A DNA stretch of 16,620 nt from Thermoleophilaceae bacterium (GCA_013813135.1 JACCSF010000370.1:1-16620); one strand, 5' to 3'. Counted from the first letter of the stretch, positions 6,850 to 14,179 are shown. Numbers and translations: made by a program. The notes: generated by a model not told the origin, from the sequence alone.

Positions 6850-6855
6850 AGTCTA
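6850..6855 (-). promoter_or_regulatory. TANNNT -10 box for a probably leaderless hemB transcript
   Basis: TAGACT on the minus strand lies seven bases before the hemB ATG. In actinobacteria a TANNNT hexamer about seven bases upstream of a start codon commonly marks a leaderless mRNA whose first base is at the start codon. There is no Shine-Dalgarno sequence. No convincing -35 box is seen. Confidence 0.42.
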
Positions 6856-6943
6856 GGGGTCTGGCGGTTGCCCGCTACGTTGTGAACGGCAGCAATAAGG
6901 GGGTGGGTCCCCGGCCGCTCGCTGAAATCCGCCCGCCCTGAGG

Positions 6944-7101
6944 GTGGGCCGCATTCGGGCGGGCTATCCGCCAGAACCGGTCCCACCGCGGGCTCCGCAT
7001 TGGACGTGGGCCGGGTTGGAAAGCGCTATCCACCCCAAGGCACCACACACCGGCGGAGCGGGTCGGGTGGGCCAGATTGTGGGGCTCGCGCTCGCGCCCC
7101 C
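6944..7101. repeat. Three degenerate ~61-62-base repeats with hairpins upstream of hemB
   Basis: The 302-base gap between hemB and the ABC permease (6843-7144) has no convincing gene. Within it the motif GTGGGCC recurs at 6944, 7006 and 7067, spaced 62 and 61 bases. The first two copies share 21 of 29 bases (6944-6972 and 7006-7034), including GCTATCC. Each copy is followed by a hairpin at about the same place: GGCGG-GCTAT-CCGCC (6958-6972), an imperfect GGTTGGA to TCCACC stem (7014-7034), and a GGGGC to GCCCC stem (7081-7100). The third copy read on the minus strand (GGGGGCGCGAGC, then CCCC) matches part of the 55-base array at the right end of the window. The alignment was made by eye. Confidence 0.5.
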
Positions 7102-7144
7102 TTTATCGCTGCAGTTAAGCGCAGCGCCGCCCCCCGCAGCAGCG

Positions 7145-8485
7145 CTACGCCGCGAAGCGCCGCAGCGCCAGCCTGCTCAGCGCGCCGAAAACGAGCACCA
7201 GCGCGGCCAGGTGCAGCATTGCGCCGCCCAGCCCGCCAGCGTCGTTGAGCGCCGCGTCGAGGGCGTCCAGGGTCGGCTTGAACGGGAACACGGCCGATAC
7301 GGCTCGGATCACGTCGTAGAGCGCCGGCGCCACCGCGCCGGACGGCACGAGCGCGAGGAACGCCAGCGGCAGCGACAGCATGAACGCCAGCAGCGACGCC
7401 GCTCGCACCTCGCGCGTGAGCGTGCCGATTGCCAGCCCGAGCGCCGCGAACGCGAGCGCGCCGCCCGCCAGTGCCACGACCCAGAGCGCGAAGCGGCTCC
7501 ACTCCAGGTCCACGAACAGCCCCAGCCCGATCAGCATCAGCAGGCAGACGGCCGTCGAGCAGACGGCGGCGAGCCCCGCCTTCTCGGCGAGCAGGCCCGT
7601 GTGAGAGACCAGCCCGCGCACGAGGCGCGGGAAGGCGTTCTCCTCCTTCTCGCTCGCGAGCATGCCCGCGGCCAGCTGCAGCGTGATGAACATCAGCGAC
7701 ACGCTCGCCGCCAGCGCGACGGCGAAATCGTCGAGCGATGTCCGGCCGCCGTCCAGCGACCGCGCCGACACCTTGATCGGCTCCCCTACGACGTTCAGCA
7801 CCTCGTCCGAGAACGACAGGTTGTCGCGCGCGAGCTCGGTGAAGTCGATCACCTCGCCGAGCTGCTCGCGCTTCTCGGAGCCGGCCGGCAGGGTCGCGCG
7901 GGTATCGGTGAGGATGCTCTCCGCGCGCTTGAGGCCGAGCACGTTGAAGTCCTGGCCGAGGAAGTGGTAGACGCCTCCGTCGCCGATCAGGTTGAGCAGA
8001 TCGAGCGCCTCCTGGGCGATGCGCGTCGTCAGGGCAGCGTTGGCCGCCTTCACCTGCGCCTCGATCGTGTTCTCGACGTAGGCCTGCTTGGCCGGGTCCT
8101 CGGTGTTGTAGAAGACCTGCAACTTCCCGGACTCGAGCGTCGACTGGAGGTTGGAGGCCAGGTCCTCGGGGATGACGATGCCGGCCAGCACCTCCCCGTC
8201 GCGCACCTTCTCGATCACCGCGGCGCGGCTGTCGACCGGCACCACGTCGATGTCCCGGAACAGCGCGCCCTCCTCGTCCGCGAGGTTGAGGTTGTGTCCG
8301 CCCAGCTCGATCGTGCTGGCCGACACCGAGAGCCCGCTGTAGAAGGCCACCTTCGGCTTGTCGGGGCCGCGCGAGAGCGCGAAGCCGATCAGCACCGCGA
8401 TCACGATCGGGTAGATCACGAGCAGCGCCACCATCAGCGGGGAGCGGCGCAGGATGCGCAGGTCTTTGAGCAGGAGCCAGCGCAC
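7145..8485 (-). CDS. ABC-2 type transporter permease
   Basis: The 446-residue membrane protein has one N-terminal helix (about 16-38), a large extracytoplasmic region (about 40-250) and then six C-terminal hydrophobic segments (near 254-277, 296-325, 331-355, 362-381, 387-402 and 418-440). This is the layout of ABC-2 exporter permeases of the YhgE/NatB sort, in which one helix carries a big external domain. KVAFYSG (45-51) at the start of that domain and EVLAGIVIPEDLASNLQ (98-114) are typical of it. The GTG start follows the stop of the ATPase gene without a gap (TAG then GTG), so the two form one exporter. The substrate cannot be told from sequence; drugs, lipids and peptides are all possible. 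Confidence 0.85.
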   Translation of the reverse strand: MRWLLLKDLRILRRSPLMVALLVIYPIVIAVLIGFALSRGPDKPKVAFYSGLSVSASTIELGGHNLNLADEEGALFRDIDVVPVDSRAAVIEKVRDGEVLAGIVIPEDLASNLQSTLESGKLQVFYNTEDPAKQAYVENTIEAQVKAANAALTTRIAQEALDLLNLIGDGGVYHFLGQDFNVLGLKRAESILTDTRATLPAGSEKREQLGEVIDFTELARDNLSFSDEVLNVVGEPIKVSARSLDGGRTSLDDFAVALAASVSLMFITLQLAAGMLASEKEENAFPRLVRGLVSHTGLLAEKAGLAAVCSTAVCLLMLIGLGLFVDLEWSRFALWVVALAGGALAFAALGLAIGTLTREVRAASLLAFMLSLPLAFLALVPSGAVAPALYDVIRAVSAVFPFKPTLDALDAALNDAGGLGGAMLHLAALVLVFGALSRLALRRFAA

Positions 8486-9196
8486 CTAGTGGCCCCGCTG
8501 CCGCAGGTATTCCACGAAGGCCTGCTCGAAGTCGAGCCCGGTCGTACCGGTGGCCTGCTCGAGCTCACGCGGCGAGCCGTCGAAGACCCGCTCGCCGTCG
8601 GCGAGCACGATCAGCTGGTCGGCGTAGCGATCGGCCTCCGGGATGTGGTGAGTTGCGTATACGACGGTCGTGCCCTCGCCGGCGAGGCGCAGGATGAACT
8701 CCCACAGGCGCTCGCGCTGGCGCGGGTCCAGGCCGGTGCTCGGCTCGTCGAGCAGCAGCACCTCGGGTCGGGCCAGCAGCCCGATCGCGATGTTCACACG
8801 CTGGCGGTTGCCTCCCGACAGCGTGCCCACCTGGTCGCCGGAGCGGTTGCGCAGGTCGGTCAGCTCGAGCATCCGCTCGACGGTCGCCTTCGGATCCGGC
8901 GTGCGCTCGAGCCGCGCGAACAGCATCAGATTCTCCTCCACCGTGAGCTTGCCGTAGAGGGAGGCCTGCTGGGGAACCCAGCCGATCCGCTCCGGCTCGA
9001 CCGAGATCATGCCCTCGTCTGGGCGCTGGATGCCGGCGAGGATCGACAGCAGCGTCGTCTTGCCGGCACCGTTGGGCCCGATCACGGCCACCAGCTCCCC
9101 CCGCCCGGCGGACAGGGAGACGCCGCGCAGAGCCAGTCGCTCGCCGTAGCGTTTGACCAGGTCGCGCGCGGCGAGAGTGGTGGTCAGCGTCTCCAT
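8486..9196 (-). CDS. ABC exporter ATP-binding protein
   Basis: The 236-residue ATPase has Walker A GPNGAGKT (40-47), a Q-loop in VPQQ (74-77), the signature LSGGNRQR (126-133), Walker B VLLLDEP (146-152) with catalytic Glu151, a D-loop STGLDP (153-158) and a switch His in ATHH (181-184). It drives the adjacent permease. A longer frame upstream was rejected because it lies antisense to ymdB and lacks family sequence. The ATG start is 28 bases from the divergent ymdB start. This subgroup, one ATPase plus one ABC-2 permease, is usually an exporter. Confidence 0.93.
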   Translation of the reverse strand: METLTTTLAARDLVKRYGERLALRGVSLSAGRGELVAVIGPNGAGKTTLLSILAGIQRPDEGMISVEPERIGWVPQQASLYGKLTVEENLMLFARLERTPDPKATVERMLELTDLRNRSGDQVGTLSGGNRQRVNIAIGLLARPEVLLLDEPSTGLDPRQRERLWEFILRLAGEGTTVVYATHHIPEADRYADQLIVLADGERVFDGSPRELEQATGTTGLDFEQAFVEYLRQRGH

Positions 9197-9224
9197 CCCG
9201 CGCAGGTTGGCAGAATCGCTCGCC
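9197..9224. promoter_or_regulatory. 28-base divergent promoter region (ABC exporter / ymdB)
   Basis: Only 28 bases separate the two start codons. On the plus strand CAGAAT (9211-9216), the same hexamer proposed for qcrA, ends eight bases before the ymdB GTG. On the minus strand CAACCT lies seven bases before the ATPase ATG and is weak. Neither gene has room for a normal leader with a ribosome site, so leaderless or near-leaderless transcripts are likely. Confidence 0.35.
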
Positions 9225-10004
9225 GTGAAGCTCCTCTTCGTAGGCGACGTGGTCGGCGGCATCGGCCGCCGCACGCTCGCGACCGTGCTGCCCCTGTTGC
9301 GGGAGGAGCACCGCCCGGACTTCGTTGTGGTGAACGGCGAGAACGCGGCCGGTGGGGTCGGCATCACTCGCAAGACCGCGCAGGAGCTGTTCGATCTCGG
9401 CGTCGACGCGATCACGCTCGGCAACCACGCCTACCGCCACCGCGAGGTCTACGAGTACCTCGACTCCGAGCCGCGCATCGTGCGGCCGGCCAACTACCCG
9501 AAGGGCAGCCCGGGGCGCGGACACACGGTGGTCGAGGCGAACGGGCTGCGGCTGGGCGTGATCAACCTGTCCGGACAGGTCTTCCTCGACGCGGTCCGGT
9601 CGCCGTTCGCGGAAGCGGACGCGCTGGTGGCCGAGCTGCGCGGCGCGGCGGACGTGGTGCTGGTGGACATGCACGGCGAGGTGACCAGCGAGAAGGTCGC
9701 GCTCGGCTGGCACCTGGACGGCCGGGTGCTGGCCTGCGTCGGGACGCACACCCACGTGCCCACCGCCGACGCCCGCGTGCTGCCTGGTGGAACGGCCTAC
9801 ATCACCGACGTCGGGATGACGGGCCCCCGCGGCGGCGTGATCGGCGTCAAGAAGGAGCTTGCGATCGAGCGCTTCCTGACGCTCACGCAGGTGCGCTTCG
9901 AGACGTCGAATGAGGATCCATGGCTGAACGCGGTGCTGGTGGAGGGCGACTCGGATGGGCGCGCCCAGTCGATTCGCCAGCTGCTCGTGCCGGCGGAGCT
10001 GTAG
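9225..10004 (+). CDS. ymdB: YmdB-family metallophosphoesterase
   Basis: The 259-residue protein is a calcineurin-like phosphoesterase of the YmdB type (2',3'-cyclic nucleotide phosphodiesterase). The metal ligands are visible: Asp8 (LLFVGDVVG), Glu39 and Asn40 (VNGENAAGG), Asn67 and His68 (LGNHAY), His150 (DMHGEVTSEK), and His175 and His177 (GTHTHVPTAD). The C-terminal ITDVGMTGPRGGVIGVKKE is standard. In most relatives GNH is followed by Thr-Trp; here it is Ala-Tyr. The GTG start gives VKLLFVGDVVG, the normal N-terminus, and a longer frame that reaches into the ABC gene was rejected. The last 122 bases overlap the opposite-strand glycosyltransferase gene. Confidence 0.93.
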   Translation: MKLLFVGDVVGGIGRRTLATVLPLLREEHRPDFVVVNGENAAGGVGITRKTAQELFDLGVDAITLGNHAYRHREVYEYLDSEPRIVRPANYPKGSPGRGHTVVEANGLRLGVINLSGQVFLDAVRSPFAEADALVAELRGAADVVLVDMHGEVTSEKVALGWHLDGRVLACVGTHTHVPTADARVLPGGTAYITDVGMTGPRGGVIGVKKELAIERFLTLTQVRFETSNEDPWLNAVLVEGDSDGRAQSIRQLLVPAEL

Positions 10005-11631
10005 CGCGGTAGGCGCCGAACACCGCCACCAGCACGAACGGTACGAACCAGACCACGTAGAGGTAGAACCAATGGTTGACGGGCAGTTGCAGCGCGATCA
10101 GCATAGCGGCGCCCAGCGCGGCAACCTGGCGGTCGTCCGGGCGCCGCGGCACGAACGCCACCGCCAGCGCCAACGCCACCGCGCCCGCCTTGACGAGGGC
10201 CTGGAGCCGGCCAAGCTCGGCCTGGCCCCACACGCTGAACGGCGAACCGCGGCCGGCCTGGTAGCCGAGCGTGCGGTCGTAGAGCTCACGCAAACCGCCG
10301 TCCGGGATGAACGGCAGGACCGTCACGGCCAGCGAGACGACGAGCGCAAGCGCGAAGACGAGCGGGCGCCGCCTGGCGAACAGGGGCGCGAGCGCCAGTG
10401 GTGCGAACTTCGCAGCCGCACCGAGTCCGACGGCCACGCCGGTCGCCGTCGGCGAGCGGCGTGCGAAAGCGAGCAGGGCGCAGGCGCAGGCCAGGGCGAC
10501 CAGCGTGTCGTTGGAGTTGGTCTCGAGCACGAACGCGGTGTACGGGTAGGCCGTCCAGGCGTAGGCGAGCGCGACGCCGAGCGCGGTCCCCTCCCTGCCC
10601 GGGCGCAGCGCTCGGCCGAGCAGCATCAGAACGCCGATCGTCAGCAGGTCGAAGGCGATCGCAGCTCCGTGCGCCGCGGGCAGGTCGTCCCAGCGCCCGC
10701 TCCAGCGCATGGCCTGCTCGAAGGGGACGTAGAGCAGGTAGTTGACGGGGCCGTAGGTGTCCCCCTTCCCCACGTCTTCGGAGAAGCCGTCGCCGTAGAG
10801 CTGATCGCCGTCCACGACCCGGTCCGCGCCGATCACTCCGGCGTAGCCCACGTCGATCACGTTGGAGTCGACCACGTTGAGCGCGACTCGAAACCCGACG
10901 AGGAACACCAAGGCCGCCGCGAGCGCCGCCAGGGGCACGTACGGCACGAGCCGGCCGGGCCGCTCCCGCGGGCGCAGACCGGCCAGCAGCATGCGAACGA
11001 GCAGATAGAGCAGGACGGGGTAGACCAGCGGCACGGACACGCCGATCTCGCCGCGGTTGAAGAACACGTGCGAGGCGCCGAACGCAAGCAGCACGAGCAG
11101 GTCGAGGTGGAGCAGCCGCAGCGGCCGGCGGAAATCAAAGAACGGCAGCAGGAACAACGCGCAGAGCGGGATCCAGATGTAGGGCGCGTTCAGCTTGCGC
11201 CCGAACGCGCCGGGGTAGCCGCGAGCCATCCGCCAGGCCACCTGGTCACCGCTCCACTGCTCGAGGATCGCCCCGGACCCATCGTCCACCTGCACCTGCA
11301 CGCGCTCCTTGCCGTCGCGGAAGAAGCTGACCTGCCAGCGCCCGATGCCGCGCGTGTAGGCGGTTGGGGCGAGCGGACCGTCGCGACGGGCCTCGCGCAC
11401 CTTCCGGGCCCGCTCGGCAATGCGCTCGACCTGTTGCGCGCTGCGATCGAAGAAGCGCGGCGGGACGGTCTGCGAGGGCGGAAGCTTCGGATCCTGGGCC
11501 GCGGCCGCGGCCGGGGCCAGCAGCAGGACCGCGACGAGGGCGACGACCGCGCGCCGTGCGCAAGCGCCCGGCTTGGCCTGGTGCGCAGCGTCCGCCTTCA
11601 GTCGCGCGAGACCTCGATGGCGAAGCTCCAC
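9883..11631 (-). CDS. GT87-like membrane glycosyltransferase with PepSY-like N-terminal region
   Basis: A signal peptide or first helix (CARRAVVALVAVLLLAPAAA, 24-43) precedes an external region of about 100 residues. Within it WQVSFFRDGKERVQVQVDD (99-117) followed by SGAILEQWSG (119-128) resembles a PepSY fold. About ten hydrophobic segments follow (152-541). GDTYGPVNYLLYVPFE (290-305), ETNSNDTL (370-377) and GAAAKFAPLALAPLF (404-418) resemble GT87 polyprenol-phosphate-mannose-type transferases, which use lipid-linked sugars outside the membrane. The GTG start overlaps gtrA by 34 bases. A CTG at 11601, which overlaps the gtrA stop as CTGA, is an alternative. Residues 545-582 are a Pro/Ala/Ser/Arg tail antisense to ymdB and unlike the family. 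The acceptor is unknown. Confidence 0.75.
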   Translation of the reverse strand: MELRHRGLARLKADAAHQAKPGACARRAVVALVAVLLLAPAAAAAQDPKLPPSQTVPPRFFDRSAQQVERIAERARKVREARRDGPLAPTAYTRGIGRWQVSFFRDGKERVQVQVDDGSGAILEQWSGDQVAWRMARGYPGAFGRKLNAPYIWIPLCALFLLPFFDFRRPLRLLHLDLLVLLAFGASHVFFNRGEIGVSVPLVYPVLLYLLVRMLLAGLRPRERPGRLVPYVPLAALAAALVFLVGFRVALNVVDSNVIDVGYAGVIGADRVVDGDQLYGDGFSEDVGKGDTYGPVNYLLYVPFEQAMRWSGRWDDLPAAHGAAIAFDLLTIGVLMLLGRALRPGREGTALGVALAYAWTAYPYTAFVLETNSNDTLVALACACALLAFARRSPTATGVAVGLGAAAKFAPLALAPLFARRRPLVFALALVVSLAVTVLPFIPDGGLRELYDRTLGYQAGRGSPFSVWGQAELGRLQALVKAGAVALALAVAFVPRRPDDRQVAALGAAMLIALQLPVNHWFYLYVVWFVPFVLVAVFGAYRATAPPARAAGESTGRAHPSRPPPAPRSAMDPHSTSRSAPA

Positions 11632-12071
11632 ATCTTGTTGCCCAGGAAGTTGAGTGGGGTCGCCGCGGCGATCGCAACCGCCTGAGCGGGCAGCTCGGCC
11701 ATTCCCACGGCGCTCACGAGCAGCTCGAGCACCGCGAGGGCGAACAGGAACGCCACCACGCTGACCGTGAGGAAACGGGGCGCCTGAAAGAGGGCGCTGC
11801 CTCCTCGGGCCCTGAACGTCCAGTGCCGGTTCCACCAGAAGTTGTTCGCCACTCCGACGACGAACGCCGCCGTGGCGGCGATCAGGTGGTGAAAGCCGAG
11901 CACCTTGAAGCAGAACGCGAACACGCACAGGTTGACGACATAGCCCGAGCCGCCGACGATGCAGAACTTCGCGAGCTGGCGCCAGTTCTTAGATTTGCGC
12001 AGGCCGGCGCGCACGCGCACGTGAATCGGGTGGGGCCCGCGGGTGACGACGAGGTCGAGCTCCTCGGTCAT
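11598..12071 (-). CDS. GtrA-like membrane protein
   Basis: The 157-residue protein has four hydrophobic segments (about 35-56, 62-80, 99-121 and 125-146) in the GtrA layout. FCIVGGSGYVVNL (36-48) and ANNFWWNRHWTFR (75-87) match the first repeat, and NFLGNKMWSF (141-150) the second. GtrA-type proteins are thought to flip polyprenyl-phosphate-linked sugars across the membrane. A basic cytoplasmic N-terminus of about 33 residues is longer than usual. The ATG overlaps the stop of the upstream gene as ATGA, and the downstream glycosyltransferase overlaps its end. The context suggests it delivers a lipid-linked sugar to that enzyme. Confidence 0.87.
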   Translation of the reverse strand: MTEELDLVVTRGPHPIHVRVRAGLRKSKNWRQLAKFCIVGGSGYVVNLCVFAFCFKVLGFHHLIAATAAFVVGVANNFWWNRHWTFRARGGSALFQAPRFLTVSVVAFLFALAVLELLVSAVGMAELPAQAVAIAAATPLNFLGNKMWSFAIEVSRD

Positions 12072-13537
12072 CGCGCCAACGCTACACCGAAGTGGTCGAG
12101 TACGAGCCTGGTTACATCGGTCAGCGCCCACTCCTGCTGGTCGGGCGCGTCCACGCCGCAGAGCAGCAGCACGCCCTCCGAGTCATCGCGGTGCAGCGAG
12201 CCGTGGCTGCCGCCCCCCACGTGGCCCGCCCCGCCCCAGTCCACGAACTCGTAGCCCAGCTCCGCCGACGCGAGCACGTCGCCCGAGTGCGGGCACTCGA
12301 GTGCGGACCAGAGCCGGTTCAGCACATCCGGGTAGGTGGCGCTGACAACCCGCCCACCGGAGACGTCGAGGTCCAGGGCGGCGTGCTCGCCCGCCACCCG
12401 CCACGCCCGGCCACGGCGGTCGCGCAGATCGCCGTCCGGCGCGAATCGCAGGTCGCCGCGACCGCTGTGCACGAGCGCCTCGCCGTTCGAGCGCGTGGCT
12501 ACCACGTCCACGCCCTCCAGCTCGCGCAGCGTCGCCACCGCGCCGGCCACGAGCTCGTCGCGCCGGCTCTCGTCGAGCGAGTAGACCATCGCCGAGCGGG
12601 CTGCCGGCGACACGGCCAGCTCCGCCTCCGTCGGCGCGGGGTCCGACGGGCCCAGCACGCGCGCGTCCGCGAACGCGTCGGCCAGGTTGGCGCTCGCTTC
12701 GACGCTCGTCTGCGAATGGTCCGACATGACGATCACGGCGTGCTGTTCGAGGAAGGCCTCCACCCCCCCGGCCACGTGCACGATTCGCTCGAGCGCGCGG
12801 TCGGCGTCGCCGATCGAGCGCACCTGACCCTCGGGCCCGGCCTTGTGCGAGTAGGTGTCGTTGTCGGGCAGCGAGAAGAGCAGGAAGTCGAACAGATCGT
12901 GCTCGACCAGGTACGCGCCCACGCAGCCGGTGTGCTGGTCGCGCTGGCCGGGCATACCGAGCGCGGAGGTGCAGCCGGTGTTGCGGGAGTCGAACAGGTC
13001 CGCGTAGAAGAGCTCCCCCGCGCCGTAGACGGAGTGGCGGAACTGCGCCGCCTCCGCGATCCGGCGGTACACGCTGGCCCCCGACGGGTCGTGGCGCGTG
13101 CGGCCGCGGTAGATCAGCCAGGTGGTGCAGGCGGTCCGCAGGCCGGCGTCGTCGAGGTGCTCGAAGACCGTCTTGTGCGCACGTGTGAGGTGCGCCATGT
13201 TCATGTTGTAGACCGTGTCGTAGAGCGACCGCACCACCCCGAAGGCGCGCGTGGCCTGGAACGACGAGCCGTACTCCACGTAGCGTTCCTCGCCGCGGTG
13301 ATACCAGTTCATCGAGGGGATGTGGTGCTCGCCCGGGCCGCAGCCGGTAGCGATCGCGGCGCTGGCGACGGGGGTGACCGAGGGAAAGGTCGACAGGCAG
13401 TCGCGGATGTACGTGCCGCGGTCGCGCAGGGCGGCCAGCGTCGGAGCGCGACCCTCCTCGATCGCCAGATCGAGCATGTCCGGCTTGAGCGAGTCGATGA
13501 CCGCGAGGACGAGCTTCTTCGGCCGGCGTTCGGGCAC
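12068..13537 (-). CDS. Alkaline-phosphatase-superfamily phosphodiesterase/nucleotide pyrophosphatase
   Basis: The 489-residue protein belongs to the type I phosphodiesterase/nucleotide pyrophosphatase group. Predicted metal ligands are Asp15 (LAVIDSLKPDML), Asp227 and His231 (LPDNDTYSH), Asp273 and His274 (VMSDHSQT), and His445 (GGGSHGSLH). The nucleophile is probably Thr55 in STFPSVTPVASA. No signal peptide or membrane segment is seen, so it appears cytoplasmic, which is unusual for this superfamily in envelope pathways. A large insert at about 310-415 separates the two halves of the metal site. The GTG start has no clear Shine-Dalgarno. The stop overlaps gtrA by four bases. The substrate is not known; a phosphodiester or pyrophosphate in lipid-linked sugar metabolism would suit the neighbours. 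Confidence 0.85.
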   Translation of the reverse strand: MPERRPKKLVLAVIDSLKPDMLDLAIEEGRAPTLAALRDRGTYIRDCLSTFPSVTPVASAAIATGCGPGEHHIPSMNWYHRGEERYVEYGSSFQATRAFGVVRSLYDTVYNMNMAHLTRAHKTVFEHLDDAGLRTACTTWLIYRGRTRHDPSGASVYRRIAEAAQFRHSVYGAGELFYADLFDSRNTGCTSALGMPGQRDQHTGCVGAYLVEHDLFDFLLFSLPDNDTYSHKAGPEGQVRSIGDADRALERIVHVAGGVEAFLEQHAVIVMSDHSQTSVEASANLADAFADARVLGPSDPAPTEAELAVSPAARSAMVYSLDESRRDELVAGAVATLRELEGVDVVATRSNGEALVHSGRGDLRFAPDGDLRDRRGRAWRVAGEHAALDLDVSGGRVVSATYPDVLNRLWSALECPHSGDVLASAELGYEFVDWGGAGHVGGGSHGSLHRDDSEGVLLLCGVDAPDQQEWALTDVTRLVLDHFGVALAR

Positions 13538-13542
13538 TTGGA

Positions 13543-13576
13543 CTAGATGATTGGTTCCGCGGCCGCGTTCATCTAG
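13543..13576 (-). promoter_or_regulatory. 8+8 inverted repeat enclosing a nine-codon mini-ORF
   Basis: CTAGATGA (13543-13550) and TCATCTAG (13569-13576) form a perfect inverted repeat with an 18-base spacer centred on the palindrome CGCGGCCGCG (13558-13567). On the minus strand the upstream gene's TAG is followed at once by ATG (13572), giving a mini-ORF MNAAAEPII that stops at 13543, five bases before the GTG of the phosphodiesterase. It could be an operator, an RNA hairpin or a leader peptide. All roles are inference. Confidence 0.35.
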
Positions 13577-14151
13577 CGCAGTACCCGGAGACCGGCATAC
13601 TTCTCGCCCTCGCGCCGACGGCCGGCGAGCAGCAGTACGAGGAAGGCGGCGATGGCGAGGATCGAAGCGGGCGGGACGAAGATCGCGATAGCGGCCAGCA
13701 GCAGCGCGACGCCGTCCGCGTAGGCGGTGAGCAACGCGGCCGCACCGCCCTCGAGGCGCGCCCGGGCCCGCTCCACCAGGCCGCCCACGGCCCGCCAGCC
13801 CAGTGCCGCGCAGACAGCCCCGCCGATCAGCCCGGGCCAGCTCTCACTGCCGCCGTCGGCGAGCGCCCCGGCGAACAGCAGGGCGCCGAGCACCACCCCT
13901 ACCACCCCGCTGAACACCTCTACAGAGCGGCGGTTCGCCTCCGAACGTTCGGCGAGGTAGGCGATCACGCCGATGCCCAGGACCGCCAGCAGGAACCAGG
14001 TGGACTCGAGGAACCTCCAATCCGTGCCGTCGAAGTCGATCCCCGTGTCGCCGCGCGCCAGCGCGCCCGCGAGCAGCGGCGGCAGGTACGGGCGCACGCC
14101 CGTGGCGCCCGCCAGCCCCACCCCGGTGGTGCTGTCCAGGAAGACGCTCAT
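13573..14151 (-). CDS. DUF4126-like integral membrane protein
   Basis: The 192-residue protein begins MSVFLDSTTGVGLAGATGVR and has hydrophobic segments at about 11-31, 50-67, 80-99, 106-124, 138-159 and 161-177. The early GLAGATGVRPYLPPLLAGAL (12-31) followed by a short loop and FLESTWFLLAVLGIGVIAYL (48-67) resembles DUF4126 proteins, whose function is unknown. The chosen ATG avoids running into the divergent aminotransferase gene, unlike the ATG 36 bases further upstream. The 35-base gap to the downstream phosphodiesterase contains an inverted repeat, so the two may or may not share a transcript. Family assignment is from memory of its pattern. Confidence 0.68.
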   Translation of the reverse strand: MSVFLDSTTGVGLAGATGVRPYLPPLLAGALARGDTGIDFDGTDWRFLESTWFLLAVLGIGVIAYLAERSEANRRSVEVFSGVVGVVLGALLFAGALADGGSESWPGLIGGAVCAALGWRAVGGLVERARARLEGGAAALLTAYADGVALLLAAIAIFVPPASILAIAAFLVLLLAGRRREGEKYAGLRVLR

Positions 14152-14179
14152 CCGTGGCCGGTAGCCTACGCCTCGCGGC
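14152..14179. promoter_or_regulatory. 28-base divergent promoter region with shared -10 palindrome
   Basis: The gap between the DUF4126-like and aminotransferase starts is 28 bases. It contains GTAGCCTAC-like symmetry: plus-strand TAGCCT (14162-14167) and minus-strand TAGGCT (14168-14163) are both TANNNT hexamers and overlap. They lie 12 and 11 bases before the respective start codons. Each would give a transcript with a leader of only a few bases. This is a pattern match. Confidence 0.38.

Noticed and set aside
6843..7144. Riboswitch or N-terminal extension of hemB
   Set aside because: The in-frame extension lacks HemB-family sequence, a leaderless-type -10 sits next to the ATG, and no known riboswitch core was recognised. 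The region is better described by degenerate repeats.
7145..9196. Antibiotic-resistance or bacteriocin exporter
   Set aside because: The ATPase and permease show an ABC-2 exporter, but nothing nearby (precursor peptide, biosynthesis gene, regulator) indicates the substrate.
6944..9913. 989-codon open frame on the plus strand
   Set aside because: It is antisense to the ABC exporter genes and then overlaps ymdB out of frame. The translation is Arg/Gln/His/Glu-rich with no motifs, as expected for a stop-poor shadow of high-GC genes.
9955..11685. 576-codon open frame on the plus strand
   Set aside because: Antisense to the glycosyltransferase, with a His/Glu/Gln-rich featureless product. The membrane-spanning pattern on the other strand is the genuine signal.
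12092..13546. 484-codon open frame on the plus strand
   Set aside because: Antisense to the phosphodiesterase, whose complete metal-binding motifs identify the coding strand.
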